Notes under the pieces: model-generated
What the model was told of the DNA's origin: nothing
The model's input: only the letters and a program-made list of their open reading frames with translations
The model's database searches: none
Made by a program: the position numbers and the translations under genes
Shown: positions 26,523-35,722 of the stretch, piece by piece
How positions within the stretch are numbered: position 1 is the stretch's first letter
Layout: every line of letters starts with the position of its first letter
NCBI GenBank assembly: GCA_030538255.1
Contig: JAUNUI010000022.1
Span: 1 to 55,612 of the forward strand
Length of the DNA stretch: 55,612 bases
Reading direction: 5' to 3'
DNA from: Pelistega sp.
Lineage (GTDB): Bacteria > Pseudomonadota > Gammaproteobacteria > Burkholderiales > Burkholderiaceae_B

Positions 26523-27237
26523 TTAATTATTGCTTTTTTCAAGATTGCAAAGTCGGCATAGTACTTGCCCGTTATCAATTGTTCCAGAACCACCCTTACT
26601 TTTTGGACGGATATGGTCAACATGTGCCTCATTGTTTGGTGGGGTGACGCCTTTTTGATGTTGCTGCGCATCAATTACCTCCCGAGAACATTTTGCACAT
26701 TTCATTTTTCCATCATTTACGCTCCTATTCTGCTCTTTGACGGCATCTTTACCTGCCTTGGTGAAGTCTTTATGAGGCCTTGTGCCCGCTTTTAGAAGTT
26801 GACGAAGAATTGCCGCTGGACTCCACCCCCACGGATCCACCCACTCCACAGGGTTCGGGGCATATTGGTAGAGGTTAATCCCGCCCAATAAACCAATCGG
26901 GTCTTGACTAATAAAGCGCCCAATTTCAGGATCGTAATATCTGAAGGTATTGTAATGCAGTTCAGTTTCAGTGTCTTCGTACTGACCTTGAAAGCGTAGC
27001 GGTGTCTCAATGGCATTCGCATCGCCTTTTACAGTATAAATACCTCTTGAGCTATACACAATCTGCTCTGATGTACCGCCACTCTCTGCGCCGACACCTA
27101 CTAGTGCTTCGGTTTCCCCCCGTGCCTTAGCCTGTGATTGCCAGACAATTTCTTGTGCTTGATTAAGCAGGGCTTGTGGTGTTCCCAGATGATCGTTCAA
27201 GTAATAGTGAATGGGGCTTGTAGCATATTCAGACTAA
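26523..27237 (-). pseudogene. Displaced Rhs C-terminal tip with HNH nuclease domain (orphan cassette)
   Basis: The open frame runs from just after an in-frame TAG (near 27234) to 26523. It carries the last part of an Rhs core (YYLNDHLGTPQALL to WVDPWGW), then a new tip. The tip ends in an HNH/McrA-like nuclease: CAKCSREV, then EAHVDHIRPKSKGGSGTIDN and VLCRLCNLEKS, with paired CxxC zinc ligands and the His-Asp-His core. There is no good start codon (only TTG near 27200) and no VgrG or Rhs N-terminal part. This is a typical stored Rhs tip that could replace the active one by recombination across the 398-bp repeat. DUF4265 follows as likely immunity. Confidence 0.8.
26823..27220 (-). repeat. 398-bp Rhs-core repeat, orphan copy
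   Basis: It is nearly identical to 28605-29002 in the main vgrG-rhs gene and encodes the terminal Rhs core from 'PIHYYLNDHLG' to 'DPWGW'. Identity stops abruptly at both ends, precisely at the core/tip junction on one side. This is the natural substrate for tip exchange. Confidence 0.92.
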
Positions 27238-27335
27238 CCTCTTATCCTGATGTTTACCTTGACGCCCGCATCCAAATCAAAACCATTGCCTGTGTTTTCA
27301 ACTTCGCTCGACCTTACATTCTTAAAAGGCATTTA

Positions 27336-27728
27336 CTATCTTTCTAACAAGGTTTTACCATCGTAAGTCAGTAGTAGCTCCTCAATGGATTTACACGAAA
27401 ATCTCATTGATACCATATCTAAAGAGCCCATATCATTCTCAAATATCTGTCCAGCCATATCCATTAAGATGGCATTACCTCCACCATCATCACCAATCAT
27501 TATGTAATCTGGTAAATACTCGCCAAGTTCATAATCATTATTGCGGCTACTGAGATCTTCAACCTCAAGCAAGGATAGATTACCATCAGTATTCAAGCCA
27601 TTAGACAAGTTAAGGAATTCTATATAAGCCTGGGGTATCTTAATTTTTGCCCGCTCTAACGCTATAGCTTCCTTGGATGCAGGGCTATTGAGTGTAAATC
27701 GTTTGCTAAGTTGTTTTATATCGAGCAT
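27336..27728 (-). CDS. SMI1/KNR4 family immunity-type protein
   Basis: The 130-residue protein has the SMI1/KNR4 (SUKH) fold pattern: IPQAYIEFLNLSNGL (about residues 32-46), a central LSLLEVEDLSS, YIMIGDDGGGNAILMDM (about 75-91) and a C-terminal SIEELLLTYDGK. SUKH proteins are broad immunity proteins of contact-dependent and T6SS polymorphic toxins. It lies 28 bp after DUF2750 and ahead of the displaced HNH tip. It has no toxin directly before it, so it may be an orphan immunity gene left by an earlier tip, or a second protector against the current toxin. Confidence 0.82.
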   Translation of the reverse strand: MLDIKQLSKRFTLNSPASKEAIALERAKIKIPQAYIEFLNLSNGLNTDGNLSLLEVEDLSSRNNDYELGEYLPDYIMIGDDGGGNAILMDMAGQIFENDMGSLDMVSMRFSCKSIEELLLTYDGKTLLER

Positions 27729-27756
27729 TTTTTGTTATTTGCTTATCAAAGAGTTT

Positions 27757-28218
27757 TTAGTCATCATTTAATAATATTTCTACCGCTGCTTTAAATTGCT
27801 CAGCATCAGGATATCTTTTAAAATGCAGCTCTTTTTGTTGATGTTTTATTTCTTCCAATAGGTCTAAAGCTAGGCTCAAAGGAGCTGCTTCCCTGCCAAA
27901 TAAATTTTGGTCAAAATTGACACCTACAACTACTAGGTCTGCCGACATGCCTATACACCAATTCTCTAAGAACTCGGCTAATGAAAGTGTTTTTAAAGAA
28001 AAGTCGCTCCATTCATCTTTTTTACAAACTAAAGCTCGCGGTTGGGAAGACCAGAAACAAATAAGTGGACATTCATCACCATTACCGTCAGTAAAGTCTT
28101 GTGAAGTACACAAGGCACTCTCGCCATCTCCAACCAAAGTATAGACAAAACATTCTTTTACAGCCTCCTTAACAAACAGCTGATATTTTTCTTGCAAATC
28201 CACAGTATTCTTTAACAT
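27757..28218 (-). CDS. DUF2750 protein, candidate immunity to the VgrG-Rhs toxin
   Basis: The 153-residue acidic cytoplasmic protein belongs to DUF2750. Its ATG lies inside the last codons of the vgrG-rhs gene: the toxin stop TAA is contained in ATGTTAA, a 7-bp overlap. Such overlap is the classic arrangement for a cognate immunity gene. The conserved CFWSS motif (about residues 54-58) and FDQNLFG (about 102-108) are shared with the paralogue at 25004-25381. This copy has a 28-residue C-terminal extension (KELHFKRYPDAEQFK) that the other lacks. DUF2750 has no experimentally established role known to me; immunity is inferred from position. Confidence 0.8.
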   Translation of the reverse strand: MLKNTVDLQEKYQLFVKEAVKECFVYTLVGDGESALCTSQDFTDGNGDECPLICFWSSQPRALVCKKDEWSDFSLKTLSLAEFLENWCIGMSADLVVVGVNFDQNLFGREAAPLSLALDLLEEIKHQQKELHFKRYPDAEQFKAAVEILLNDD

Positions 28219-31200
28219 AAATCTTCTGCTCCTTCAGTCGTTATGCTCTTAGCATTTTTACGAGATTCAATAATTTCATCTCTTGTTCTGCCGCCAGCTT
28301 TTCCAGATCCTTCTTTGGGTTGCAATCTACCTCCTTTGTCTACTTTATGCTGAGTTTGATGTATTTTTTTAGTCACCAGATCGGTATACGTATAGTCAAA
28401 ACCTTTAGCACTTTCATAACCTCTCCAATGAGCTAAATCATGCCCAGGAGGTAATCTAAGATTAACTTTTTTACCTGTTGTCTTTAAGATATGTTGTTGT
28501 CTTCGTATTTCATTCTGCACCCATCCTCTAACTGCTTTCGGTTGTTTGAGGTCCGTTGCTAGGGCACGTATTCGTTGCTGTTTACCAGCATAACTCCTTC
28601 TCGCCCACCCCCAAGGATCCACCCACTCCACAGGGTTCGGGGCGTATTGGTAGAGGTTTATCCCGCCCATTAATCCAATCGGGTCTTGGCTAATAAAGCG
28701 CCCTATTTCGGGATCGTAATATCTAAAGGTATTGTAATGCAGTTCAGTTTCGCTGTCTTCGTACTGACCTTGAAAGCGTAGCGGTGTATGAATGGCATTC
28801 GCATCGCCTTTTTCAGTATAAATACCTCTTGAGCTATACACAATCTGCTCTGATGTACCGCCACTCTCTGCGTCGACACCTACTAGTGCTTCGGTTTCCC
28901 CCCATGCCTTAGCCTGTGATTGCCAGACAATTTCTTGTGCTTGATTAAGCAAGGCTTGTGGTGTTCCCAGATGATCGTTCAAGTAGTATTGAATGGGGCT
29001 TGCTGCACGCTCTGCATCACCTCTCGTCCTAATGCTTCTCTTGGTCTCAGTATCTGAACTAAGGCCATCATTTAAACTCTCATCTAAACTTGCAACTGAG
29101 CGAGCAGCCGAACCAGAAACTCCTGACTGATAAGTGTATTGGGCAATCGGGGTATAACTCCCTACTTCTTCGTATAGGTAATGTCTAGCTTTCATTGACA
29201 TGCCAGCTTGGATTGCCGAGGCCTCATTCGACCATTCTTCCTCTCTAAAAGCTTGGCTTTCTTGCTTTAGGCTTTGCTCAATTAACTCTTGTTCGCTGAA
29301 AGGTATAAACTGCTCTTCTAAACCCAATACCATGCCATCCCAAGAGAACACGGTATAGATGGGAGGAGCATCGTCATCGACGCGCACCTCTTTACCGATA
29401 CGCAAACCTAGGGCATCGTAATAGTAGCGGGATTGCTTGACTCGGCTTGTCTTGCGCTGCTCATGGCGCACACTCTTTAATTGATTAAAACCATCCCAGC
29501 TTAAGCTTTGTCTCCCCTTATCACTGGTTTTCTCAATCAAGTTGCCCTGAGCGTCATATTCAAAATGAATACCCGCAATGGACTTTAAAAGATTCCCCAT
29601 AACAGCTGAAACACCTGCTGGCAGGGTATTCCGTGGACTAGCTCCTTGCGTGCCAGTGGTTCGCAAGCCTCTTGAGTCAACACCACTAACCGTCTCGCTC
29701 TTGGCCACTAAGTTATGCGCTGGGTCAAAAGCAAAGGTCTCTTGCCCTCTTGGTGTATTCGCCTGAATTAAGCGATCAAGTGCGTCATAGCGATAGCTTG
29801 TTTTACCTAAGCGACTATCCTCAATCCCCACGATACGGTTGGCTAGATCATACTGATAGTGTTGCTCTTGTAGCTTACGTTGACCATAGCGCCCAAGTTT
29901 GACCTGTTGCTCACTGAGACGACCACCTATGTCATAAACAGTTTTCTGATGAATTTGCTCGGCTAAACTACGCTTAACTTCACGATGTAAATTATCTCGC
30001 TCAAAATCGGCGAGGGTATCTTTATCCAACAAGATACCGTGCAAGTGTCCAGAACCATAACGCAAGTAATCAACTACGCGTCCATCAGGTCGCGTGATCT
30101 GAATCGGGTTATACAGTTCATCATACTCATATTGCCAGTTATAGCGTCGAATCTGATTAAACAGGCTAATCCGTTGTTCTTGCTCGATTAAGTTCCCGAG
30201 CGGATCATAGCGCATCTCATGCGTCGCATGCGCATTGTAGGCGCAGGTTAAGGCCTGATTAATATCATAGTCAAAATACTCTACATCATCAGGCGAACGA
30301 CGCTCGAGTAGATTACCCATCACATCATAACGATAGCTAATCTCTTGCCCTTCAAAATTACTCTTGATCAGGTGTCCTGTGGTCTTATCATAATAATGAC
30401 GACGCACCTTACCATCGAAAGCCTTAGACTCCACCAGACGACCGACTGGATCATAGATAAAGCGATAGTCTTCGTGGTTTTCATTACGCAGTACTTTAAG
30501 ACGACCGACTTTATCGTAGTCGTAACTCACCGCATGGTTTAGCGGATTTCTTCGCTCTTGTAAAAGGCCACTCGGACCATAACGATAATGCGTGCTTTGA
30601 TCCATGCCGTTGGTATAACGCAATAAGCGCCCTTCGGCATCATGATGAAAATATTCCGCTGCTAGCCCTTCTACCTGTTGCTTTATCACAAAACCATACT
30701 GGTCATAGCGATAATCAGTCGCTTGCCCCAAGGCATTCACGATTTTCGTGACACGATAACGCTCATCATAGTGCCACTGCGTAATTTTGCTTGAGCAATC
30801 AATATAGCTTTGTACAAGACCTAATGAGTTATACAACAAGCGCTTTGTACCGCCCTTGGCATCAATAATCTGCGTCAGCTCTCCCTGTGCGTTATAGCTA
30901 TAGCGGGTAATTCGCTCTAAGGGATCAATCTGTTCAATCTGATTGCCTTGCGCATCATAACGATTTAGCCATACCTGACCGCCTGGTTCAATGACTTGAA
31001 TCACTTGGTGATACTCGTTATATTCATACTGTGTGATGCCGCCATCTTCACGTACTTCACGAATCGCATTATCAAATTGATCGTATGTAAATTCACGTGT
31101 ACTACCATCATTAAAGGTAGTTTTCAGCACATTATTAAATTGATCACGCTCAATCAGAATTCGGCTACCATCAGGAGCGTATTCAGCAATCGTATAATTA

Positions 31201-34200
31201 TCGTGATTATAGTGATAATGCGTTGTAAGGCCTAAACCATCAGTAACTTTGCAGATACGTGCCTCATCATCCCATGCTAGCTGTATAGCGAACATACCAT
31301 CATCAGCCGCCTCACGTACGCAACGTGCATAGGCGCCAACACCATCCCAAGCCAGATGCATACCACGTCCTGTTTTGTCGCTATAGTAAGTCAATAAGTG
31401 GTGGTCATAGCGATACGTATTATGCCGTGAATACTCGTCAATGGATTCGCGTAAATCAGCTAAATCATCGTACTGATACTCTGCCAAGGTTCTTTCTTGT
31501 TTTTCTCCTGATTCTAGATCAGACACATAATGCCAGATACGTGTAATTTTCCCTGCTTCATTATGGGTAAAAAAGAGATCAAATAGATTATTCGAGAGCA
31601 GACTCAAATAACCTTCAATATTATATTTTAAATTTATACTATTACCATAACGATCGACAATCCGATACAAGCGATAGCATGTAGACGACTCAGATAAACG
31701 CTCGAAATGCGCTTCAACAAACGACTTATTTCGGATTCGTAGATGTCTATTACTTTCTCGTGTCCAATAGATTTCTTCATGATTATCATAACGTGTCTCA
31801 CCTACCTTCAATGCTGTCATCGGACAATTAATCCCTCGACCATCAAGATAGATCAAGCTACCATCCACGTCCTCCTCAATTGAGGTCAAATATTCATTGA
31901 CCCAGCGCGCACCGATAGGCCCACGCTCATCATATTCAGGAAAATTAGAACGATAGCGACGCCCCCAACTAATAGGCATCGCCCCAGGTAAGCTAAAGTC
32001 ATGATGATCAAGAATTTCATCACCTAGAGCAAAGCCAACGGAGCCTGCACCACGCCTCGCACATGCTTTAGTTTCTGGCTGCTTCTGCTTTGGGTCTTTC
32101 TTATTGGCACTTTGACTATTACTATCACCGCCATTCTTTTTATTCTTAGTCTGAGCATCCTCTCCATTGCCTTTGCGACTCTTTGATGAGGCTGTGCCAC
32201 CTGCGCCACCCGCTCCAGCCATCCAGTTTTGATTGCCTTTCTCAATACTGATACCCGTGATGACCGTATCCGACTTCCCTGTATCTTCTTTCTTATTATC
32301 AATCGTTATTTTACCGCCAAGAATCGTATAACCGAGCGCTTGTATATTGGTATTGAACCCCGTTAAAGCAATATCAATATCCGTATTACTTTGGTTGGCA
32401 AACGACATACTGTCTTCACACCCTGCCAACTTAATGGAGATTGTGCTTTGTATATTCGTCACCTGACTGACGACATCATTATTAATAGAGAACTCTTGTG
32501 CTGTAGGCGCTTGTGCATCGAGTTGGCTCGCCCCTTCAAGTACAATATCATTCGTGGCCTCAAGACTCACCGTCCCATCAGAGCTCGCCTCAACCACACC
32601 ACCCGTCGCGGTGACTGTCAAGGTGGGCGTGACCATCTCAATATTGCCCCCCGCTGTCAGTGATGCTTCACCAGCGACATTTACCCTATCGCCCTGTTGA
32701 ATCTGCTCTTCAACAAACCCCGTCACCGTCTCATCATCTTGCACTAAGGTATTCTTATGATCTTCCTCTAAGTGATGATTAGCGATGCCTTGAACCAGAC
32801 TGGTGAACGTTCCAGAGATATATTCATCGACGCCATCTTCGTACGTTTCCTGATTATTACTCTGAATGGTTTCTTTTAAATGCGTCTGGATGATGCGTTG
32901 ATGATCAGCCTCATAATGGCGTACGCTACCAGACTCTAGGCGAGTATCTGAAGTGCTATGTGCCGTATGCAAGCGCTTGCCCGTAGTGGAATCATTCACA
33001 TTCCCCGCAATATCCACCGTCTGATCATTCTTAACATGGGTATCCATATCACGATTCGCCACCATGGATAGGAGTTCTTTACCAGGGAAGTCCTCAAACA
33101 TTAAGTGATTAGAATTATTCGGGTCTTGTCCCTTGGTACGTGTGAAGAATCCACTTTGCGTTGCATCTTCAGGCAACTTAACCGGAGGCATATTCAAGGC
33201 ATTATAGACACGCCCAACCACAATCGGTCGATCCATCTGTCCATTGATAAAGTCGACCACAACCTCTTCTTTAACACGAGGAATCTGTACCCCACCAAAA
33301 CCACCACCAGACCATGGACTCGCGACTCGCACCCAACATGAGCTATCTTCATTATGCTGACCTTCACGATCCCAGTGAAATTGCACTTTGATTCGACCAT
33401 ATTGATCAGTCCAGATTTCCTCTCCTTCTGGACCAACGACCGTTGCGGATAAAGGGCCTTGCGCTTTAACTTGCTTACTGGTACGCGGAGCACGATAGGG
33501 AGTGGTGGCGGGGATGGCCTGAAATGCGATGCTAAATTTCGCATTCTGCTCACTATCCGTGACATAGGCTTGCACCCGAAAGTCATAATCTGCTCGTACA
33601 ATCAAGTAACGTTGATTCTCACCATGCACAGGATAGTACTGTAAGTTAAACATATAGCCAGGCGCTAGTGTGCGGACATTGGTTTCACCAAATCCCTGCC
33701 GTTGTGGCCATTGCATCGCTTCTAAGTGCACACGCGCATAGAAGGCCGCTTCATGATTATTCGTATAGCCACCAAAAGGCTTATAAATTTCTAGGTCACT
33801 CAGACCTTGTTTTTCGTATAAATGATAAGCTTCAATAGAGGCGCGCGGATTTTCAAAGTCATAATCACGAGTGACATAGGAAGTTGGCGTAATCTGTCCA
33901 CCCATCTGCCAGTCCCGCATATACTCCTCAGGGGCATACGCTAACTGATCTGGTGCTACATAAGCAATATTCTGTGCTAAAGCCAAATCCTCATGTGCAC
34001 TCATCGCATCAACCAAGACTAAGGTGTGTTTCTTCGCCTCGTGACGGAAATAATAATATATCCCCTCATGCTCCATCAGACGGCTAACAAAATTAAAATC
34101 CGTCTCATCGTATTGAACACAGTAACCCCATTCTCTGTACTGCTCAGTTAATTGATAATCAACCTCTAGATCATACTTAGCAAATATCGCTTTTAGGATA

Positions 34201-34544
34201 TCAACCGAGCTTTGTTGTTGAAAAATGCGACTGTCTTTACTTTGCGTTAAGTACCATAATTTAGGTCTTAATATAAGTTCATACCCATAATAAGCTTCAG
34301 TGCTTGTCTGTCGGCCCAAGGCTTGCACCTGAGTAACAATAGCATGAAGATATCGTGTCGAGCCACGAGTCTCAATCTTAAGACATGCATCACTACCGAG
34401 AAGTTGCTTCATCGCCAAGTTATTTGATGGCGATACCGCAACTACACGCAGTTCAAATAAACTGGATAATGCCTCAAATCCCTGAACAGACTGCAATACG
34501 AGTTGCTCGCCTACTAATGTTTCCAATTGCACAGCGCGATTCAT
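28212..34544 (-). CDS. VgrG-Rhs fusion effector with C-terminal polymorphic toxin
   Basis: This 2110-residue fusion has, in order, a VgrG/TssI spike (residues 1 to about 690, with gp27-like and gp5 OB parts; GRIKVQFHWDREG, SSCWVRVASPWSGGGFGG), a G/K/N/Q-rich linker (about 765-825), a DUF6531-type Rhs start (DFSLPGAMPISWGRRYRS), many YD repeats, the Rhs core end (RYYDPEIGRFISQDPIGL...WVDPWGW, about 1975) and a 130-residue tip. The tip carries RLPPGHDLAHWRGYE, KGFDY and HQTQHK, which recalls polymorphic toxin type 8 (predicted RNase); this is tentative. The DPIGL motif suggests self-cleavage. Usually VgrG and PAAR-Rhs are separate proteins joined by a chaperone; here toxin and spike are one chain, and no PAAR is inside. 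The start overlaps the pentapeptide-gene stop (ATGA). DUF2750 overlaps the 3' end. Confidence 0.92.
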   Translation of the reverse strand: MNRAVQLETLVGEQLVLQSVQGFEALSSLFELRVVAVSPSNNLAMKQLLGSDACLKIETRGSTRYLHAIVTQVQALGRQTSTEAYYGYELILRPKLWYLTQSKDSRIFQQQSSVDILKAIFAKYDLEVDYQLTEQYREWGYCVQYDETDFNFVSRLMEHEGIYYYFRHEAKKHTLVLVDAMSAHEDLALAQNIAYVAPDQLAYAPEEYMRDWQMGGQITPTSYVTRDYDFENPRASIEAYHLYEKQGLSDLEIYKPFGGYTNNHEAAFYARVHLEAMQWPQRQGFGETNVRTLAPGYMFNLQYYPVHGENQRYLIVRADYDFRVQAYVTDSEQNAKFSIAFQAIPATTPYRAPRTSKQVKAQGPLSATVVGPEGEEIWTDQYGRIKVQFHWDREGQHNEDSSCWVRVASPWSGGGFGGVQIPRVKEEVVVDFINGQMDRPIVVGRVYNALNMPPVKLPEDATQSGFFTRTKGQDPNNSNHLMFEDFPGKELLSMVANRDMDTHVKNDQTVDIAGNVNDSTTGKRLHTAHSTSDTRLESGSVRHYEADHQRIIQTHLKETIQSNNQETYEDGVDEYISGTFTSLVQGIANHHLEEDHKNTLVQDDETVTGFVEEQIQQGDRVNVAGEASLTAGGNIEMVTPTLTVTATGGVVEASSDGTVSLEATNDIVLEGASQLDAQAPTAQEFSINNDVVSQVTNIQSTISIKLAGCEDSMSFANQSNTDIDIALTGFNTNIQALGYTILGGKITIDNKKEDTGKSDTVITGISIEKGNQNWMAGAGGAGGTASSKSRKGNGEDAQTKNKKNGGDSNSQSANKKDPKQKQPETKACARRGAGSVGFALGDEILDHHDFSLPGAMPISWGRRYRSNFPEYDERGPIGARWVNEYLTSIEEDVDGSLIYLDGRGINCPMTALKVGETRYDNHEEIYWTRESNRHLRIRNKSFVEAHFERLSESSTCYRLYRIVDRYGNSINLKYNIEGYLSLLSNNLFDLFFTHNEAGKITRIWHYVSDLESGEKQERTLAEYQYDDLADLRESIDEYSRHNTYRYDHHLLTYYSDKTGRGMHLAWDGVGAYARCVREAADDGMFAIQLAWDDEARICKVTDGLGLTTHYHYNHDNYTIAEYAPDGSRILIERDQFNNVLKTTFNDGSTREFTYDQFDNAIREVREDGGITQYEYNEYHQVIQVIEPGGQVWLNRYDAQGNQIEQIDPLERITRYSYNAQGELTQIIDAKGGTKRLLYNSLGLVQSYIDCSSKITQWHYDERYRVTKIVNALGQATDYRYDQYGFVIKQQVEGLAAEYFHHDAEGRLLRYTNGMDQSTHYRYGPSGLLQERRNPLNHAVSYDYDKVGRLKVLRNENHEDYRFIYDPVGRLVESKAFDGKVRRHYYDKTTGHLIKSNFEGQEISYRYDVMGNLLERRSPDDVEYFDYDINQALTCAYNAHATHEMRYDPLGNLIEQEQRISLFNQIRRYNWQYEYDELYNPIQITRPDGRVVDYLRYGSGHLHGILLDKDTLADFERDNLHREVKRSLAEQIHQKTVYDIGGRLSEQQVKLGRYGQRKLQEQHYQYDLANRIVGIEDSRLGKTSYRYDALDRLIQANTPRGQETFAFDPAHNLVAKSETVSGVDSRGLRTTGTQGASPRNTLPAGVSAVMGNLLKSIAGIHFEYDAQGNLIEKTSDKGRQSLSWDGFNQLKSVRHEQRKTSRVKQSRYYYDALGLRIGKEVRVDDDAPPIYTVFSWDGMVLGLEEQFIPFSEQELIEQSLKQESQAFREEEWSNEASAIQAGMSMKARHYLYEEVGSYTPIAQYTYQSGVSGSAARSVASLDESLNDGLSSDTETKRSIRTRGDAERAASPIQYYLNDHLGTPQALLNQAQEIVWQSQAKAWGETEALVGVDAESGGTSEQIVYSSRGIYTEKGDANAIHTPLRFQGQYEDSETELHYNTFRYYDPEIGRFISQDPIGLMGGINLYQYAPNPVEWVDPWGWARRSYAGKQQRIRALATDLKQPKAVRGWVQNEIRRQQHILKTTGKKVNLRLPPGHDLAHWRGYESAKGFDYTYTDLVTKKIHQTQHKVDKGGRLQPKEGSGKAGGRTRDEIIESRKNAKSITTEGAEDLC
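28605..29002 (-). repeat. 398-bp Rhs-core repeat, main copy
   Basis: This encodes the terminal Rhs core of the vgrG-rhs gene and is nearly identical to 26823-27220. The left limit coincides with the WVDPWGW codons, after which the two toxin tips diverge completely. Confidence 0.92.
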
Positions 34545-35722
34545 ACAATTCCTTTAGATGGGTGAACAGGCCGAAATTGTGCGCTCCACAGTTCTGCCTC
34601 ATACATGCCGGTCTCTTTTTCAATGGCACCCGCACTCTGCTGTACAGCGGCAGCCACAATAGCTCGGTGAAACTGCGTGAGCTCAAAATGATTGTGTTTG
34701 AAAACAGAATCACGTAAATTAGCGTAAGAAAAATTCGTACAGTACAAGCGGCAAGACGTAAAATTACAGCACTCAGCCTGACTATATTCCCAGACACTCA
34801 TGGATAAGTCGGCACCTTGAAAATTCACCTCAAAAGCGTTCATCCGATTCATCACTGCATGCTGTAAGTTCGCTTGAATAAATTGCGCCTGCGTAATATC
34901 AGCCTGACTGAGTACAAGCATAGGTGCATTGACTTGATTAAAATTGGCTTTGTGTAGACGGCAAGCGAGCAATGAACTCTGCCCTAATTGCGCATGACTA
35001 AAATTAATTTCATCAGCAATACAATCACTAAAAACACATTGATTTAAATCTAAACCACTAAAATCTTGCTGACTTAAATTACATTCAATGAAGACACTTG
35101 CCTCTATCTTCGCTTGATTAAGTTGCGTCGCTCGCAAATCACAATCGACAAAGTGCGTCCGCACCAACAAGGCCTCCTGAAAATCACTCTGCGCAAAATG
35201 AATTTTCTGCAACACTACCGCTGACGCATCAACAGAGGTAAATTGGCTATCCGCACAAGAACATTGAGACCAGACGGACTGCGCTAAATTCGCCTGATTA
35301 AAGTTGCTATTATCAAGATCACACTCACTCCACTTACTTTCGAGTAACTGTGCTTTCTGCCACTGACTAGAGCCAAGCTCGCAGGCATAGAAAATAACCT
35401 CATTCGCTACGACATCTTGTAAGTTGGCGCCTATAAATCGACATTGATTAAATACCGATTGCCTTAAATCAGCACCGCGTAAATTAACCTGCGAAAAATC
35501 GACATTATCAAAAACCACCCCCGATAAGTCCCAGCCCTGCATATCCCATCCTTGGCAACTCAAACGCGAGATTGGCACCCCGTAGGCCACTAGCTCTTTA
35601 AAATACGCCTGCTGTGTAGCTATGTCGCGCGACTCTTGCTCAACAGAGCCGCGACTTGTTGCACGGTTTTGCTGCTCGCCACTCTTCATCTGCTGCGTAT
35701 TGTTAGCCATATTCTCACTCAT
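34541..35722 (-). CDS. Pentapeptide-repeat protein of the T6SS effector island
   Basis: From about residue 60 to 365 this 393-residue protein is built of A(D/N)LXX-type pentapeptides (for example VNLRGADLRQSVFNQCRFIGANLQDV), predicted to form a right-handed four-sided beta-helix. The N-terminal 45 residues are Gln/Ser-rich and probably disordered. There is no signal peptide or membrane helix. Both ends overlap neighbours by ATGA (DUF2169-pentapeptide upstream, vgrG-rhs downstream), so production is coupled to the effector. Pentapeptide proteins beside DUF2169 and VgrG recur in proteobacterial T6SS islands. A chaperone or scaffold role is inferred, not shown. Confidence 0.85.
   Translation of the reverse strand: MSENMANNTQQMKSGEQQNRATSRGSVEQESRDIATQQAYFKELVAYGVPISRLSCQGWDMQGWDLSGVVFDNVDFSQVNLRGADLRQSVFNQCRFIGANLQDVVANEVIFYACELGSSQWQKAQLLESKWSECDLDNSNFNQANLAQSVWSQCSCADSQFTSVDASAVVLQKIHFAQSDFQEALLVRTHFVDCDLRATQLNQAKIEASVFIECNLSQQDFSGLDLNQCVFSDCIADEINFSHAQLGQSSLLACRLHKANFNQVNAPMLVLSQADITQAQFIQANLQHAVMNRMNAFEVNFQGADLSMSVWEYSQAECCNFTSCRLYCTNFSYANLRDSVFKHNHFELTQFHRAIVAAAVQQSAGAIEKETGMYEAELWSAQFRPVHPSKGIV

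Noticed and set aside
27757-34544. Insertion sequence or transposase near the Rhs duplication
   Set aside because: No transposase frame or terminal inverted repeats are visible. The 398-bp repeat is fully explained by the shared Rhs core.
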